A stretch of DNA of 64,000 bases from Phoronis australis (lineage: Eukaryota > Phoronida > Phoronidae). Made by a program: the position numbers and the translations under genes. The stretch lies in assembly GCA_002633005.1 (NCBI GenBank), contig NMRA01000350.1, forward strand, positions 404,663 to 468,662. Reading direction: 5' to 3'. This document shows, piece after piece, positions 35,017 to 47,090 of this stretch. Below the pieces are notes generated by a model. That model saw only the letters and a program-made list of their open reading frames with translations, was not told the origin of the DNA and ran no database searches. Every line of letters starts with the position of its first letter. Positions within the stretch are counted from its first letter, which is position 1.

Positions 35017-37984
35017 GGCGCGTTCATTTAAATTGTTTTCGAGTACGGATCGTGTATTAGTTATGGGCTAGGTACTTCTTGGATCCTTATAACATCTTCT
35101 AACCATGTAATAAGGGTTAACAACGCGTGAGACAAGGACTTTAATTGCACAACTGGGGCAGGCAGAAAGGGAACATTTTTCAATGTGCTTACGCAATAGC
35201 GTATGTACAATGATCCGCTGTCATTTCACATGGTTTGGACGTTGTCTATAATTATTAAATGCGAGGATGCTCAGACAGTCTTTGTATAAAAGAATCATGC
35301 TGATCCAGTTTGCGATCTGATTTCGTGCAAATGCGACATATGTGAGTGATTCACAATTTGGCTTTTATCGCCCATGTTGATGACATTAAGATTTTTTTTC
35401 ATGAAACGTGCACGTCATTTATAAGCCGCCCTTGCACCTTCAAAACCATTAATTTAATTACTTATTGTGTCTGAATTTAAAAACAATTACCTAATACAAC
35501 TTTCCATTGCAAGGCACTTCAGCACCAAAACATTCGGCTCCGGCCAAACACATTAAATAACGCAAGAGTAGGTTAACAAGGAAAACACCAGAATTGAGCG
35601 TCGTATTAGGAATTCAGTTTGTTTTAGAAGAAATATATCAATAATATGTTTCCGATTTTTGCGAAAACTATAAGCCGAAAGATAACAAAGGCTGTCACGT
35701 ATGACGTGCAGTGTATGTACCGGTTAGACTTGCATGTATAAAGATGGTCTGGTACATGAGAAAACGTTTACGTCACGTGCCGAATACATGTACTTCAGAA
35801 ATTGGTGAGGTTCCCTTATGTGTCCGAAACTTTGGTGATCAAAAGAGGGTGGTTTTTATTCATGATAATTTGTTAGGATGACAATGAGTACATATTTAGA
35901 TATTATAAAGCTCTGATAATATACAGTATATATAAAGAACCGCAGCACTAGCGGCCTTTCTAGATGTTTTAAATTAGTTAATCAAGCTAAAACCTTTGGT
36001 TGGAATTTTCAGTTACCATATTTTGTTAGTTGCTGAGTAGTTTCTTCACGCACGTGTTATGTCCACGAGTATTGTATAGTATATTTATGGCCTTTTCAGG
36101 GTTATAATGAGTTCAAAAGAGGTATTTTATCAGGTAATACTTACGCCCATTTGAAGGTTCTGCACTAACACTATATTCATAAGCGGATTTAGGGGACGGG
36201 AAGGGAGTTCGTACCTCTCTCCCATCAGACAAGTCAAATCCATGAATTACATTGTAGTATTTTCTGTCATTATATCTGGAAACCTATCATGTCCCGTGAA
36301 TGAGAATGTCTTTGTAAAATCACCACTTTTTGCGTTACCATCAAGCCGTGGTCGAAACATTTTATTGATAGCCTTTGATGAGTGGTATGGCTCGAACTGG
36401 CTTTCTCTAACGCAACCTTCGCAACGTCCACCAGCTTTCAAAAATACGCTGAGATCTACGTTTTGGCCACCGCAAAAAATTCGGCCTGTGACAATGTAGG
36501 ACACATTTCCAGAAATTCCCGGTCTATCATGTATAAGTTCTGGTAGACTTTGGTTAAAAAAGCAATGTCATGTTCTACAACGCTTTAGCGAACTGCTGAC
36601 TTGAGCGTGTGCACAGTAACCGTTTGGTAAGACAACTATCGAAATGAATCGTGGATCCCTAATTCCGGAATTCAACTCTCACAGTCCATAGAGGTAGGAA
36701 ACGCATTGCACATGATTCAGCAATAACTCTAACGTTTTTCATATGGCTGCTAACAGCTTTCTGAGCTGACTGGAACAAGTTAAACCTACTCAGCTTTCCG
36801 AACAAAAATTTCATGCAACGTCACTCTGGTTTTATAACGGCTAATGGTGATCCATGATTTTGATGTAAAAGAGTAATTATCAAGACAGCACGGGGGGGGG
36901 GGCAAATGTCTTACCGATATGCAGCATTGTGGGTAATACTACAAAGCCATTGAAGACGCTTTGGTATTTCGGGAAAAAACTATTATTCGAACATGATTCA
37001 CCCCTTATGTGAAAAATATAGCGCGAGGATTCTTAACTGCTGGAGACAAATCTGGGTAGAATTTCAATCTGTCACGTTTTGAGAAAAATTGGCTTCCACT
37101 TTTAGTGAATTACACGACAACTTGGGAAAAGACCACCGACCAACGACCATCGTGTGCAATCTGTGACATACACTGTACGTATTATGAGTTACTTTAAAAT
37201 TTCTTTCTGCCTTTAACTTGGAAGATTGACGCCAATGATGTATTAGCAGATGTCACAACGACGATAGGCTGAAGTAATAAAAACGGTTTGTAACCTTTTA
37301 AGCGACGAGGCAAATAGCAACTCCGCAAAAGTACTACGATGTTATGAAAGGTCCAATGTTTACAGTTTCGATATTGCTTTATCGATCACGTCAGGCAGAA
37401 CACACGAAGACTTGTAAAACACAATGTTTGGCGAATCTTTTCATCGTTACTAAATTCCAGTGAATAAAAACAGCCTAGAAATTAAACACAACACCCCTGG
37501 AAAGCTGGATGCAGATCATGGTGTCTGCTCGCAACATGTACATGTACATTGTGTATTGGTCTGTGAATAATTGATAAACAGTACCCAGCTACGAACTTCA
37601 GTTTCTGTGCTTACACTATGGGAAATTTTGATTACTTACAATAAACAGAAAGAGAGGTAATATGGGCTTTCGTTGAAACAAAACGCCACCCAACAGTGTT
37701 GGCCATTTTGTTAATCTGCACTGAAGCTGAGGGACACATATATGTAATGTGGTGTGCAACAATGCCCATCTGATCAGGTGTGATCGTTCTTTGTTAAATA
37801 TCGGCAGTGCAAATTGTTTTCCTCATATTAATGATGAATCAATTTCGAATTAGGAATCGCTAATGAAGCAGCCACAAGCTGTCTAATTGTGTTTAATCAA
37901 GTTTTAATGCCTTAAATTACGCAAACTATTTTCAAATTCTTGTGTGCTCTCTTCTACGCTAGTCTCTAAGCCGTACTGTGTAAA
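35017..37984. other. Intergenic or intronic, no gene recognised
   Basis: AT-rich. Overlapping 85-codon frames on both strands at 36242-36504 show no domain. A run of ten G lies near 36892. A GTACATGTAC palindrome is near 37540. Confidence 0.4.
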
Positions 37985-39103
37985 ATGACAAGAGGCAATG
38001 ATGTGTTTATGATGTACACCTTTCGTATGCCGACGTGGGGGCGAGTGTTGTATTACTTAGGATATGGCATAGTTATTGTCATGGGACTGTTCGGAAACTC
38101 TTTTGTCATAGCAGGCGTGATTAAGAATGTAAAGCTGAGAACTTCCACCAACATACTTGTTTGTAACCTTTGCATTGTCAACATTATCATGTGTATTCCA
38201 ACGTTTGTGTTAGTACACACGTTTGTCACGATGGAGGTACCATATTTCAAAGTTGTATCCCTCCTTGGACTACAGGTTGTGATCTATGCCACCGGCAGCG
38301 TTTCCATATGGACGTCCGCCGCCATCTCTGTTCTCCGTTGTCGAGGTTTCGTGAGTATGTGGAAACTCAATATATCAAAATGGATTATAGTGGTCGTTTT
38401 GGCAGTTATTTGGATGTTTTCTATTTTGATGGCGTTAGTGCCATTTTTTCTGGGAGTACCTGTACACGCTGTGCGTAATTATGAGAAAAACGTAACTAAT
38501 TCCTCATCGAACAGGAGAGGACCTTCAGGTGAAAATCGTTCTGGTTATGGTATATATCTCGGCATTGCTCTCGCGACGCAGGTAGTTCTCCCTGCCATCA
38601 TCATGTGCTTGAATTATTCCAAAGTGAGTTGGACATTAAGAAATCATCTGAAAAACGTTAAAGGGTTCAAAACACGGGATATGGAAATGAAGGACTTTAA
38701 ACAATACCGGAGGATGAATCTCGTGCTGATCTTGACCGTGGTGTCGTTCATCTTATGTTATCTTCCAGTGATACTGTTCTGGTTTGTCAGAGAATTCTCG
38801 TCAATAATTCTAACACCGGAAACGCATGCGAAACTACACTTTGGGTTGTCACAGTTGTTCATTATTTCAGTTGCATGCAATCCAATATTATACGGTTTTA
38901 TGAACACGACTCTACGTCAGGAAATAAAGGCTATGAAGAAACAGGTCGTCAATCTCGTGTGCCAGAAGAAATTGCCAGCTCCTCCGGAAGTGACTCAAAT
39001 CCTACCTGTCATACACGACAATTTGTTCAGACTGGAAGAGCATAGGAATGCATACTCTGCTAAACCGACTGTTGAAGTAGAAATCGAAAGTTCACGTCTT
39101 TGA
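37985..39103 (+). CDS. Intronless rhodopsin-class GPCR, copy 1 (372 aa)
   Basis: Seven hydrophobic segments at about 21-46, 55-80, 90-117, 133-157, 189-213, 244-270 and 284-308. Family landmarks present: GN in TM1 (Asn38), Trp143 in TM4, Pro203 and Tyr211 in TM5, and NPILY (299-303) in TM7. Unusual: Asn66 stands where Asp2.50 is expected, there is no Cys at 3.25 or in ECL2, the DRY position reads R118-C119-R120, and TM6 has CYLP instead of CWLP. ECL2 carries N-glycosylation sequons (NVT, NSS). The N-terminus is about 20 residues with no signal peptide. Located at the plasma membrane; ligand unknown. It is about 7.4 kb upstream of copy 2, in the same orientation. Confidence 0.92.
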   Translation: MTRGNDVFMMYTFRMPTWGRVLYYLGYGIVIVMGLFGNSFVIAGVIKNVKLRTSTNILVCNLCIVNIIMCIPTFVLVHTFVTMEVPYFKVVSLLGLQVVIYATGSVSIWTSAAISVLRCRGFVSMWKLNISKWIIVVVLAVIWMFSILMALVPFFLGVPVHAVRNYEKNVTNSSSNRRGPSGENRSGYGIYLGIALATQVVLPAIIMCLNYSKVSWTLRNHLKNVKGFKTRDMEMKDFKQYRRMNLVLILTVVSFILCYLPVILFWFVREFSSIILTPETHAKLHFGLSQLFIISVACNPILYGFMNTTLRQEIKAMKKQVVNLVCQKKLPAPPEVTQILPVIHDNLFRLEEHRNAYSAKPTVEVEIESSRL

Positions 39104-39829
39104 TGAGAGGTTAAAATGCTCGTTTGCCGCACTCACTAACATCCATTCTTCTACGAACCGCAACGTTTTTTTGTTCGTCACACCCTTGTTCTGTGATACA
39201 TGAACATTGAAGAAATGGGTTCGCAAGAAACTTAATTGCGATGCTTGAGAAAGGACAAACATCTTGTTACAAAAGAATTTTGTCCTTGAGAAATGGAAAA
39301 CTATTAGCGATAACGCCGGCCAGATTTGTTGTGTAGGAAAAATAGTTATACAGTACAGTATACATGCATGTCCGAAATTTTAAAAAATGCGTGACAAAAG
39401 TAAAATTTACCAGGAATTGTTTTGTTTGAGGTTTTTATGTTAGCAAAAGACTAATCACAAGAGCACAGGTGAGGATTGATACATCCAAATTCGAAGCTTT
39501 GTTTATTACAAACAAAACATCTTCAAGGAAAAGTAGTGCTACAACATCAAATCAAATATTATGTTACTAGTCGTGCTAATTCAACAAGATAATTGGACCA
39601 CCCGGCAAAGCCAGCCAAGACAAATTGAATAAAACTGACGTGTTTCACGCATCACAGAGCGTAAAATGTCATCTGAAGCTGAATGCAGATACATTCATTG
39701 TGCATTGTTCATTGATCATTTACTAAAGATTAGCCTATGGGAGAAACCTCACTTTATATGAATTTGGTGCTTTTATGAACAGGGTTGTTAATTAGACTGT
39801 TAAAGTACACTGTCTTTAATCAGGACAAA
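39104..39829. other. 3' flank of GPCR copy 1
   Basis: The first about 100 bp (stop, GAG-TTA-AA, CGTTCTGTGATACA-like stretch) resemble the 3' flanks of copies 2 and 3, showing that the duplicated unit reached past the coding region. An AATAAA near 39628 is a possible polyadenylation signal. Confidence 0.4.
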
Positions 39830-40754
39830 TCACGCTTCCACGCAATATCACTTAAGAACTTTAAAATCAGTTTTTGTTAAAAATATCGATTATGCAAGAA
39901 CTGTCCTCGCTCAGTTAGTAAAAATATATATTATAGTAATAAATGTTGATGCTTGGCAGTTCCTTAGTCAATTGTTGACATACATGTAGACCGGCGTACG
40001 GGAAGAGTCCATGTGATTAACTGGATATTTAATCAGACAAGTGTGTATTCATCAAAGACAAGCACGGACATTCCTGTATGAGTTACCTTACTACTGACGT
40101 CAATCGATGGTGGAGTTGTTCTGCCGGGTGTCAGTCACGTTGATGTCTTTTCACAAGGACATCCACTGTACCTGAGAGAGGGAATTGCATACTCAGCTTG
40201 ATGGACATTGGAAAATCCTCTAAAATAGTAATGAAGTTCGTGTACCTCACAAATTCGCATATTATGAAAAAAAAACAACAATTGTGTGCCCTTGTACGTT
40301 ACTTCTCAAATAATATATGCAAATGCAAAATGTTCAGTTACATTTCGAGAGTTGATCGACACACACGGGCCGAAACATACAGTAGCCACCAGGGAATGCA
40401 TTTCAGATTGGCCATGCACATTCGCCAGGACCTTCCCTTCTTCTCCTCTTCCACCTTTCACAACACTACGAGATCTGCTTTTTACCAACCAGAAATGACC
40501 CACAACTTAGGAAACATTTCGAAAATTTCCCGTTTAGGATGTGGGAAATTATGTTGACATGTAATCTTAATGAAAGATAATTCTGCAGCATATTAAAGGA
40601 AGTGGTGACGTTGTTTGTGATACGTGGTGCCTGCCCAGTACACGTTTGGTGTAACAACTAACGGACAAACGGAATAAAATGTCATCTTGAAAAAAACTCC
40701 ATCCACAAATGATATTTTGTTTGAACAAGACGCATATACCGTTTCTAGTGTTCT

Positions 40755-40759
40755 GTCTT
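40755..40759 (+). other. Paralogous empty site for the 1368 bp element of unit B
   Basis: Unit A reads GTTCT-GTCTT-GTTAT without interruption where unit B has GTCTT-element-GTCTT. This confirms the element boundaries and the 5-bp duplication. Confidence 0.75.
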
Positions 40760-41769
40760 GTTATATGACTTTATCACCATAGTAAGTGGCCGAAGTGTGG
40801 TTTTTGTTGCGACAAGCAGTTGTAACAACAGGTGATACAGAGAAAGAGAACGATTTTGGTCAACTACAAATTAATACAATGAATCAGGTGTTTTATTAAA
40901 ATGGCAGCCTCAAACCTGAACTTGTTTGTTTATGACGCAATGCACCAGTTTTTGTTTAGTCTCGGGCCGATTGTGTGCTGTCCTATTGCGTGAATAAACG
41001 TCATAAAACTCTTTACTCTCAGTTCTCAGTCCAAAGTAATGCATTTCGAGATACAAGAACCCCAAAAACAATAGAGTATCTCATGGGAAATCATAGTTAG
41101 ATCAGTCTGTGTCACCTAATAGTCCACAGTATTCGCGTTCTATAGGAGAGGCAATTAAGCCGTCTCCAACATATAAAATATTCAGTTTAAATTTCAGAAG
41201 TGATCACAAAGTACCTGTACATGTATATGTACTCATATTTCACCAATCAGTTTTCAAGAGCGCAAACCTTCCGTTGTGATCGTCAGGTTATAGTGAAGTT
41301 GAATTGGACCTCTCCAAGGCTTTTGCTGAAGAGTAAGTGTGTTACCATTCTTGTATAGGCTTCAAAAGGTCATAACAGTGACATCTTTTGAAGGAAACGT
41401 CGCCGGACGATTTGTGATTATGATGACTATACCTAATTCTGGGTAAAAGGCCAAGCAAAGGAACGAGGTACATGTATGTTTAAATGACAATCCCCTAGCC
41501 TCGTGCTGTTTCATGCGAGTGAGCGTTCCGTAGATGCGAGAATCTCGCGAAAACGCCATTAAGCTTTTGAAAACATCCCTTGATAACGTGATGGTGGAAC
41601 TGTGATGCCTTGGTGGAACTTTGCATTCACCGAGTAGTTTACTTATATAATTTATCAAATATAAACGTGACGTCAGAATTCTGATGACCTTCTTATTCGC
41701 TAACGTGCAGGTGGAACAGTGGGAAAAGAGTGACTTGCGAACTGGAAGATCCCTCATGATGAGGTCTCC

Positions 41770-43305
41770 AGTAATTCAATTAAACCAGCCACCGGTACCT
41801 AAATTGACGCAGACAACAAGCGCTCTCCAAATCGAGGCGCACTACCCTTGTTCCGTTAAATGGCTAATCAGCTTAGTTGTTACCCGCGTTGCTCGAACGG
41901 CGATAGAAAATATACGGACATTCAACTGTCGTTTTTACAATCCTTCAGGACGTTGAGATTCGGAAGCGTTGGGTCGTTGCCATACGCCACAACCCAAAGG
42001 AAAATATTTCCGGGTAAATTGATAATTTTTCGAAAGTTAGATCACATTTTGTCGTATCTCGGTTGCCGAGCCTCATATCAACGACCGGTTAATCTTTGGC
42101 TAGCTAGGCTGTGTTTTCATGACTACGGGTTGAAATATGATGTATCTCTTACCAAAAAGGACAGGGCCCTTATTCTCTCGATTTTGGAGCCGAATATCGG
42201 CCCTATTTCCCTTTCAAAATTGTTGAAAAATCACGCGAAATTTCCTCACGAGGCTTCAAAATTCCCCTAAAGTGATTGAAAATTTCCCGTCAAATTACCT
42301 GTAACCACACAGGTGACAGTTTGAAAGGGCACAGAATGCTACTTGAGACGAGCCTATGAAAGCTTGCAACAGGGCGGGGTGCTATTGATGGTGATCGGGA
42401 GGTAAAATTTCCCCCTCACTCGGTGAAAACATTCCCTCTCAAAAAGGCACAGACACCTTTCCCCTCGGATATACGAAGACTCTGAAGAAACATGATAACT
42501 ACATGTATACTTGCTCTGTCCAGTTAACTGAAATTGAGCTCTAAAACGAGATGGTTTACTTTTTTCGGGTTAAGCTTTGGACAAACAACATAGGTGATTT
42601 AATTTTAAAATCCAAGTTGGTCCAGATTGATATTTGTAACCTAACACATGAAATAGATGTAAGAATTATTAAAACCAAAAAAGCAAGAGTTGATGGTCAA
42701 ATAATTTTTAGTTTTAATTAACAGCCGGTTTTTTATTTTGATCAAAAATATAATTATTTAATAACATCAGTAATTCTTGAAGGTCAATGATAAATCAACT
42801 GCTAGTCCCAGTAGTCCCTACCTCACTACCAGGACCTAGGCTATGCATGATGTTAATATTCTAGATCAACAAATTAAACCAGATGTGACTTGCACATGAC
42901 AGAAAAATGCGATTAATTACCACTGTCAAAAAAATCTTCAACTCGTCAAAAATACGAGCAGATGACTTGGTTCGTGTAAAAAGCATTTTTATCAACAATT
43001 TACAAGAAGAAACGTAACCATACATTCAGCATTATGCCTCAATTTGGTCATAATTATTTACTTTTCATGCTTTGAACCTAGTTTCACGACAAAACTTCCA
43101 CACTTTCGCCAGACCGTTCTTCGGTGTATTGGCTTGTTCTCTAATGTACTTTTCTGGCTCGCTGTGGTTAATTATTGACATAGTTTCAAGATTTAATATC
43201 CAGGTTGGACTCGTAAGACAAACCATTTAACTCACGCAATGTCAACTTCCGCTTTGTTTATCGCAGTGATCTTCGCTTTGGATTTTAATGTCCGCCCCGT
43301 GCATT
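41770..43305. other. 1.5 kb segment present only in unit A
   Basis: Unit A and unit B align up to GATGAGGT and again from ATAGCACTAATAA, but A has about 1.5 kb more. It contains an unrecognised 136-codon frame (41860-42270). No terminal repeats were found, so insertion in A and deletion in B cannot be distinguished. Confidence 0.55.
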
Positions 43306-44479
43306 AGAAATATAGCACTAATAATAAATTATGTCTCTGGTATGCTTAACTTGCGAGATTCATGCGACCTGCGTAAGCGCGTCTCATGTTTATCGCCTAT
43401 GGGGCACTGCCATTGTTTTCCTTTTTGTTGCGTCTTTGTTGGATAAAAGAATACTGGTCGTACGGACATCTTACCTTGGGCGCACATCAACCGGTTACCG
43501 ATAAATGCTTGTCATTATCTTTCTTATAAGAATCAAAAACAAAACGATGAATACGACTTTCTACCGATCTCTCAGCAACAAACTTGCGACCTACTTTCCT
43601 GAAGAAAACTTTACATGGGGAATTAATGACTCCAAAATATTGACTGCAAGTGAGCTTCAATCTCTCCCAATCGTAGAATAAAACCGTTTGACCTTACAGT
43701 TTTACGTAAGCAGTCTGATTCATGTTTTACGAACACTTTGGGTCTCAATATTTCGCCAAATGTTTTTACGTGCACTCTTTGAACTAAATGGAGCAAAGGA
43801 TACAAGTTGCCCGTGATCCCTCTTCATGATGGAAGCCCCTGTTTTGGGCATCGTCATGATGGTAAACCTGATTTGGGATTAGTATAATCTTTCTTGACTT
43901 GTTTTCGGTCAACAGTGCACTTGCAGCTACGAGACGGCATGGGCGCCTTCTCTGCAATTCCATCAAAAATTCCAGCAATGGTAGGCCTGCCTACCTGCCA
44001 ATTTGACTTGAGTAATGATGCCAGAAACTGATGATAAATCTTAGTGCAACACCTTGGGGAATTTGATATTCAATAACCTTGTGTGTGTGCATCGATTGAA
44101 CTCAAAGAGAAACTGTGGGGCCCAGCAGCGTCACTTCAACGGAAAGCAGACTTTGCCAAGTAGACCATACTAAATATTTAAACTGCACGATAGTCGCAAA
44201 CGCAGAAGAAGAAGACGTGCCCACTAAAGGGAGCAAATCTAGTAAACGTACTTTAGCCTCTAGGTGGCGTATAGCATGTCAGCTACTGTTCTCCTTAATA
44301 CTTGCAAAATTCCACAAAGATGCTCAAGGGGCTTAATACTGAGTAACAGTTGCGAATACATAAAAGCAGAACTGCTGATAGGGGGCGCTAAGGTGGCCAA
44401 AATTGTCACGCTTTCCGCAGTAAGCAAACAAGCTAGTTTTGATAAAGATTCTTACAGCGGCTTCGCTGATGAAGAGACT

Positions 44480-45080
44480 GACGCCAAATACAAGAGACGA
44501 AAATAATAAAAATGGTCACTAGGAGGTGTACACCATGTCAAATCCATGTGAACATGGGACAATGTCATCGCCTTTTTTAAGAAAAATCTATTTGCCAAGT
44601 CCAAAAGTCGTCTTCATTTGTTGTCAGTAACCTTCCTCAAATAATAATGCCAAATTTAACTTGACAAAGATGCTGGAAAGAAACAAAAATGTCAATAGGA
44701 GGCGCCTCAGTAGTCGGGGCCAACCAGGTCTGTTATCGCCAGCCGTCCCTTTCCCAGTAGGAGCTAATTAAAGGCCTCATCATCCTTAGAGTTGTTTGGC
44801 TAATGGAGAAGCGGACGCTTGATACAGATTCAGAAATAATAAAAATGGCCACTGGGTGACGGGCAAAACAGGAAGATATCATTGCCTCTTTTACAGGAGC
44901 CTATTCAGTAATAATATCCGCCAAGGAAGTTCAAAGATACAGAAGAAAACAGAAAAGTATAATTGCCAATTGTATGGACCTACATGTAAAAGAAAGTCCA
45001 ATTTTGGCCAACATCGGTACATCATATCTCCGAAATGACTGCTTGGGATTCAGAAGAAATTATCAGATACTATGATTTAT
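44480..45080. repeat. Degenerate AAAATGGCCACTAGGAGG repeat tract, unit A
   Basis: Units containing AAAAATGGxCACTAGGAGGxG recur roughly every 150-200 bp here and in the corresponding part of unit B (about 58380-59260). Between them are phrases such as GCCAAATTTAACTTGACAAAGAT. It reads as an old tandem or dispersed repeat, not coding. Confidence 0.55.
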
Positions 45081-45287
45081 GCACTGTTTAGCAGTTAGGA
45101 ATTGCTTCAGGGGATAAAATATAAGACTTTATGATTTTTGGGAAAAATCAAAGTTTTGCATTAAACGGAAACAAAACGATAATTTAAAAACCGTAACATT
45201 GCTCTTGACATTTCATTTTGAACACTATCGTACTGTAAATGTCTCGATTGGCATTGTAGTCATGCTAAGATGATACATAATGTTTAT

Positions 45288-45294
45288 ACTGCAG
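45288..45294 (+). promoter_or_regulatory. Conserved acceptor upstream of GPCR copy 2
   Basis: ATACTGCAG followed by GCAGGTGCAAGGA is preserved upstream of copy 3 (acceptor end 61551) in otherwise diverged sequence. It probably marks the start of the exon holding the whole receptor CDS, preceded by a 5' UTR intron. Confidence 0.45.
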
Positions 45295-45420
45295 GCAGGT
45301 GCAAGGACATGAATCATCATATACACTCAGTCGCAGAGGTGCCCAAATGGACAATTTCCTTTGTCATGGCTCAAAACATGAACTTGAATTAAAGTGTAAA
45401 GAAGAAACGGCACGTTTACG

Positions 45421-46512
45421 ATGAATGACGTTATTCATATGCCTACATGGGCGAAGCTGTTGTTTTATCTAGGATATGGCACCGTCGTCGCCATCGGACT
45501 GCTCGGAAACTTTTCTGTCATAGCAATCGTGTTTAAGAATGTAAAGCTGAGAACTTCGACGAACATTCTCGTTTGCAATCTTTGCATTGTCAACATCATC
45601 GTGTGCTTTCCATCATTCTTGCTAGTGCATACGTTTGTCACGCTGGACGGAGGATATCTTAATGTTAAAACGTTGATTGGATTACAGATTGTGTTATTTG
45701 TAGCCGGTATTGTCTCCACATGGACGTCGACCGCCATTTCCGTACTTCGTCGTCGAGTTTTTGTGAGTCTGGGGAGATTCAAAGAATCAAAAAGGACCAC
45801 AGTAGTCGTTTTGGCAGCCATTTGGATATTTGCTATTTCCATAACAGGTGCGCCAATTATTTCTGGAATAGCTGATGTGCATTTTTTGTATACGATAAAT
45901 GAAACTAGTTCCTCAGACAATACGAGTGATGATACTGGTGGCAAACGGTCACACTATAGGATATATCTCATTGCTGTGCTCGCGGCGAAGACGGTCCTCC
46001 CTGCCGCAATCATATGCTTAAATTATTCCAAAGTTAGTTGGACGTTAAGAAATCATCTAAAAAATGTTAAAAGATCCAAGACACGGGAAATGGAAACGAA
46101 ACACTTTAAGCAATACCAGAAGATGAATCTCGTGCTGATGTTGATTGTGGTGTCATTCATGTTATGTTATCTTCCAATGTCTCTGTTCTTTGTGATCAGA
46201 GAATTTGCCTCGCTAGATATGTCAAGGGAAACAAATTCGAAATTAGAATTTTGGTTGTCTCACTTGAGCCTGCTTTCCGTTGCATGCAACCCATTGTTAT
46301 ACGGTTTTATGAACAATGCTTTTCGTCAGGAGATAACAATAATGAAGAAACAGGTAGTTGATTTAGTTTGTCAGAAGAACTCATCGGTTACTCCAGAAGT
46401 GACCGATCAACTATTCGTCATAAATGAAAATTCGCCAAGAGTGGGAGATTATGTGACTGCAGACAGTGCCAGGTATAGTCCTGAAAGAGCAATCGAGATA
46501 TCACATCTTTGA
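45421..46512 (+). CDS. Intronless rhodopsin-class GPCR, copy 2 (363 aa)
   Basis: Intact seven-TM receptor, close to copy 3. It keeps GN in TM1, Trp in TM4, Pro in TM5 and NPLLY in TM7. It shares the lineage-specific changes: NLCIVN with Asn58 at 2.50, LRRRVF at the DRY position, CYLP in TM6, and no TM3-ECL2 cysteine pair. ECL2 has NET and NTS sequons. The ancestral start (aligned to ATG 61661 of copy 3) is GTG at 45394, followed by an in-frame TAA at 45397; translation must begin at the new ATG 45421 or at ATG 45439 (MPTW). The extracellular N-terminus is therefore nine residues shorter. AATAAA lies at 46681, about 170 bp after the stop. Confidence 0.92.
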   Translation: MNDVIHMPTWAKLLFYLGYGTVVAIGLLGNFSVIAIVFKNVKLRTSTNILVCNLCIVNIIVCFPSFLLVHTFVTLDGGYLNVKTLIGLQIVLFVAGIVSTWTSTAISVLRRRVFVSLGRFKESKRTTVVVLAAIWIFAISITGAPIISGIADVHFLYTINETSSSDNTSDDTGGKRSHYRIYLIAVLAAKTVLPAAIICLNYSKVSWTLRNHLKNVKRSKTREMETKHFKQYQKMNLVLMLIVVSFMLCYLPMSLFFVIREFASLDMSRETNSKLEFWLSHLSLLSVACNPLLYGFMNNAFRQEITIMKKQVVDLVCQKNSSVTPEVTDQLFVINENSPRVGDYVTADSARYSPERAIEISHL

Positions 46513-46680
46513 TGGGAGCTTAGAAAATCGTTCATCACATGGCGTTCCAATAGCGATTTTTCACACCAGCCTTGACCGTTTTCTGTGACACACGTTCTTG
46601 GTGTTCCGTGTAGATACCCTGTATCTAAACCGANGTTTGCCGCTGGATTGCAGCTTGAGCCGAGCCATAAAAGGGTTCGA

Positions 46681-46686
46681 AATAAA
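46681..46686 (+). terminator. Possible polyadenylation signal of GPCR copy 2
   Basis: AATAAA about 170 bp after the stop codon. Its equivalent in copy 3 is not conserved, so support is limited. Confidence 0.35.
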
Positions 46687-46965
46687 GGAACTTGTGGTGG
46701 AATGTGAGTTCGATTGATAACAAGATGCTCATTCTGCATGTTTAGCTCTACAAGACTACGAAACAGCTTTGCAAGGTCCAAAAATCCAGTCAGCGTTTCT
46801 TTGCTGCGATGTTTTTTGTCCAAATTCTGTGCTGTCACCTATCTCTGGGCTATGGGTGAGCCCATCCGTGGGCGTGACGGTCTCTCCATGTGGTGACTTT
46901 AGTGTGGCGTAATCAGGTCAAAATTTGTAAGCATAAGATATTGTAGACGACTGGATCATTTGCTG

Positions 46966-47090
46966 AATTCACCGGTTCCGCCGGGTCAAGCGGCTATGAC
47001 ATCTGACTGATGTGTAAGTCGGTAGTCGTCTTTGCCACGCCCTCAACCAGTGTCTTAACCGGTTGACCCGGCGAAACGGGTGGAATGAAT
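46966..47090. mobile_element. Small TIR element (MITE), about 125 bp
   Basis: Inverted ends around CGCCGGGTCAA: the left ACCGGTTCCGCCGGGTCAAG and the complement of the right CCCGTTTCGCCGGGTCAACC, both flanked by GAATTCA/GATTCATTC-like sequence. Non-coding interior. Confidence 0.6.

Larger units (their letters stand above)
39830..46900 (+). repeat. Segmental duplication unit A (ends with GPCR copy 2)
   Basis: Runs collinear with unit B at 54050-63100. Shared anchors include a TAATCAGACAAGTGTGTATT stretch (A about 40069, B about 54232), TGATCGACACACACGGGCCG (A about 40352, B about 54523), AACGTCGCCGGACGATTTGTG (A about 41396, B about 56931), TTCAAAGATACAGAAGAAAAC (A about 44930, B about 58909), the GPCR and its 3' flank. 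Similarity by eye is about 75-85 percent, with large indels. Confidence 0.8.

Noticed and set aside
36242-36504. Overlapping 85-codon frames on both strands
   Set aside because: No domain, no splice context and equal support on both strands indicate chance.
46449-46838. Antisense frame over the 3' end of GPCR copy 2 with a similar frame at copy 3
   Set aside because: Similarity follows from the duplicated 3' flank; it contains an undetermined base and no recognisable domain.
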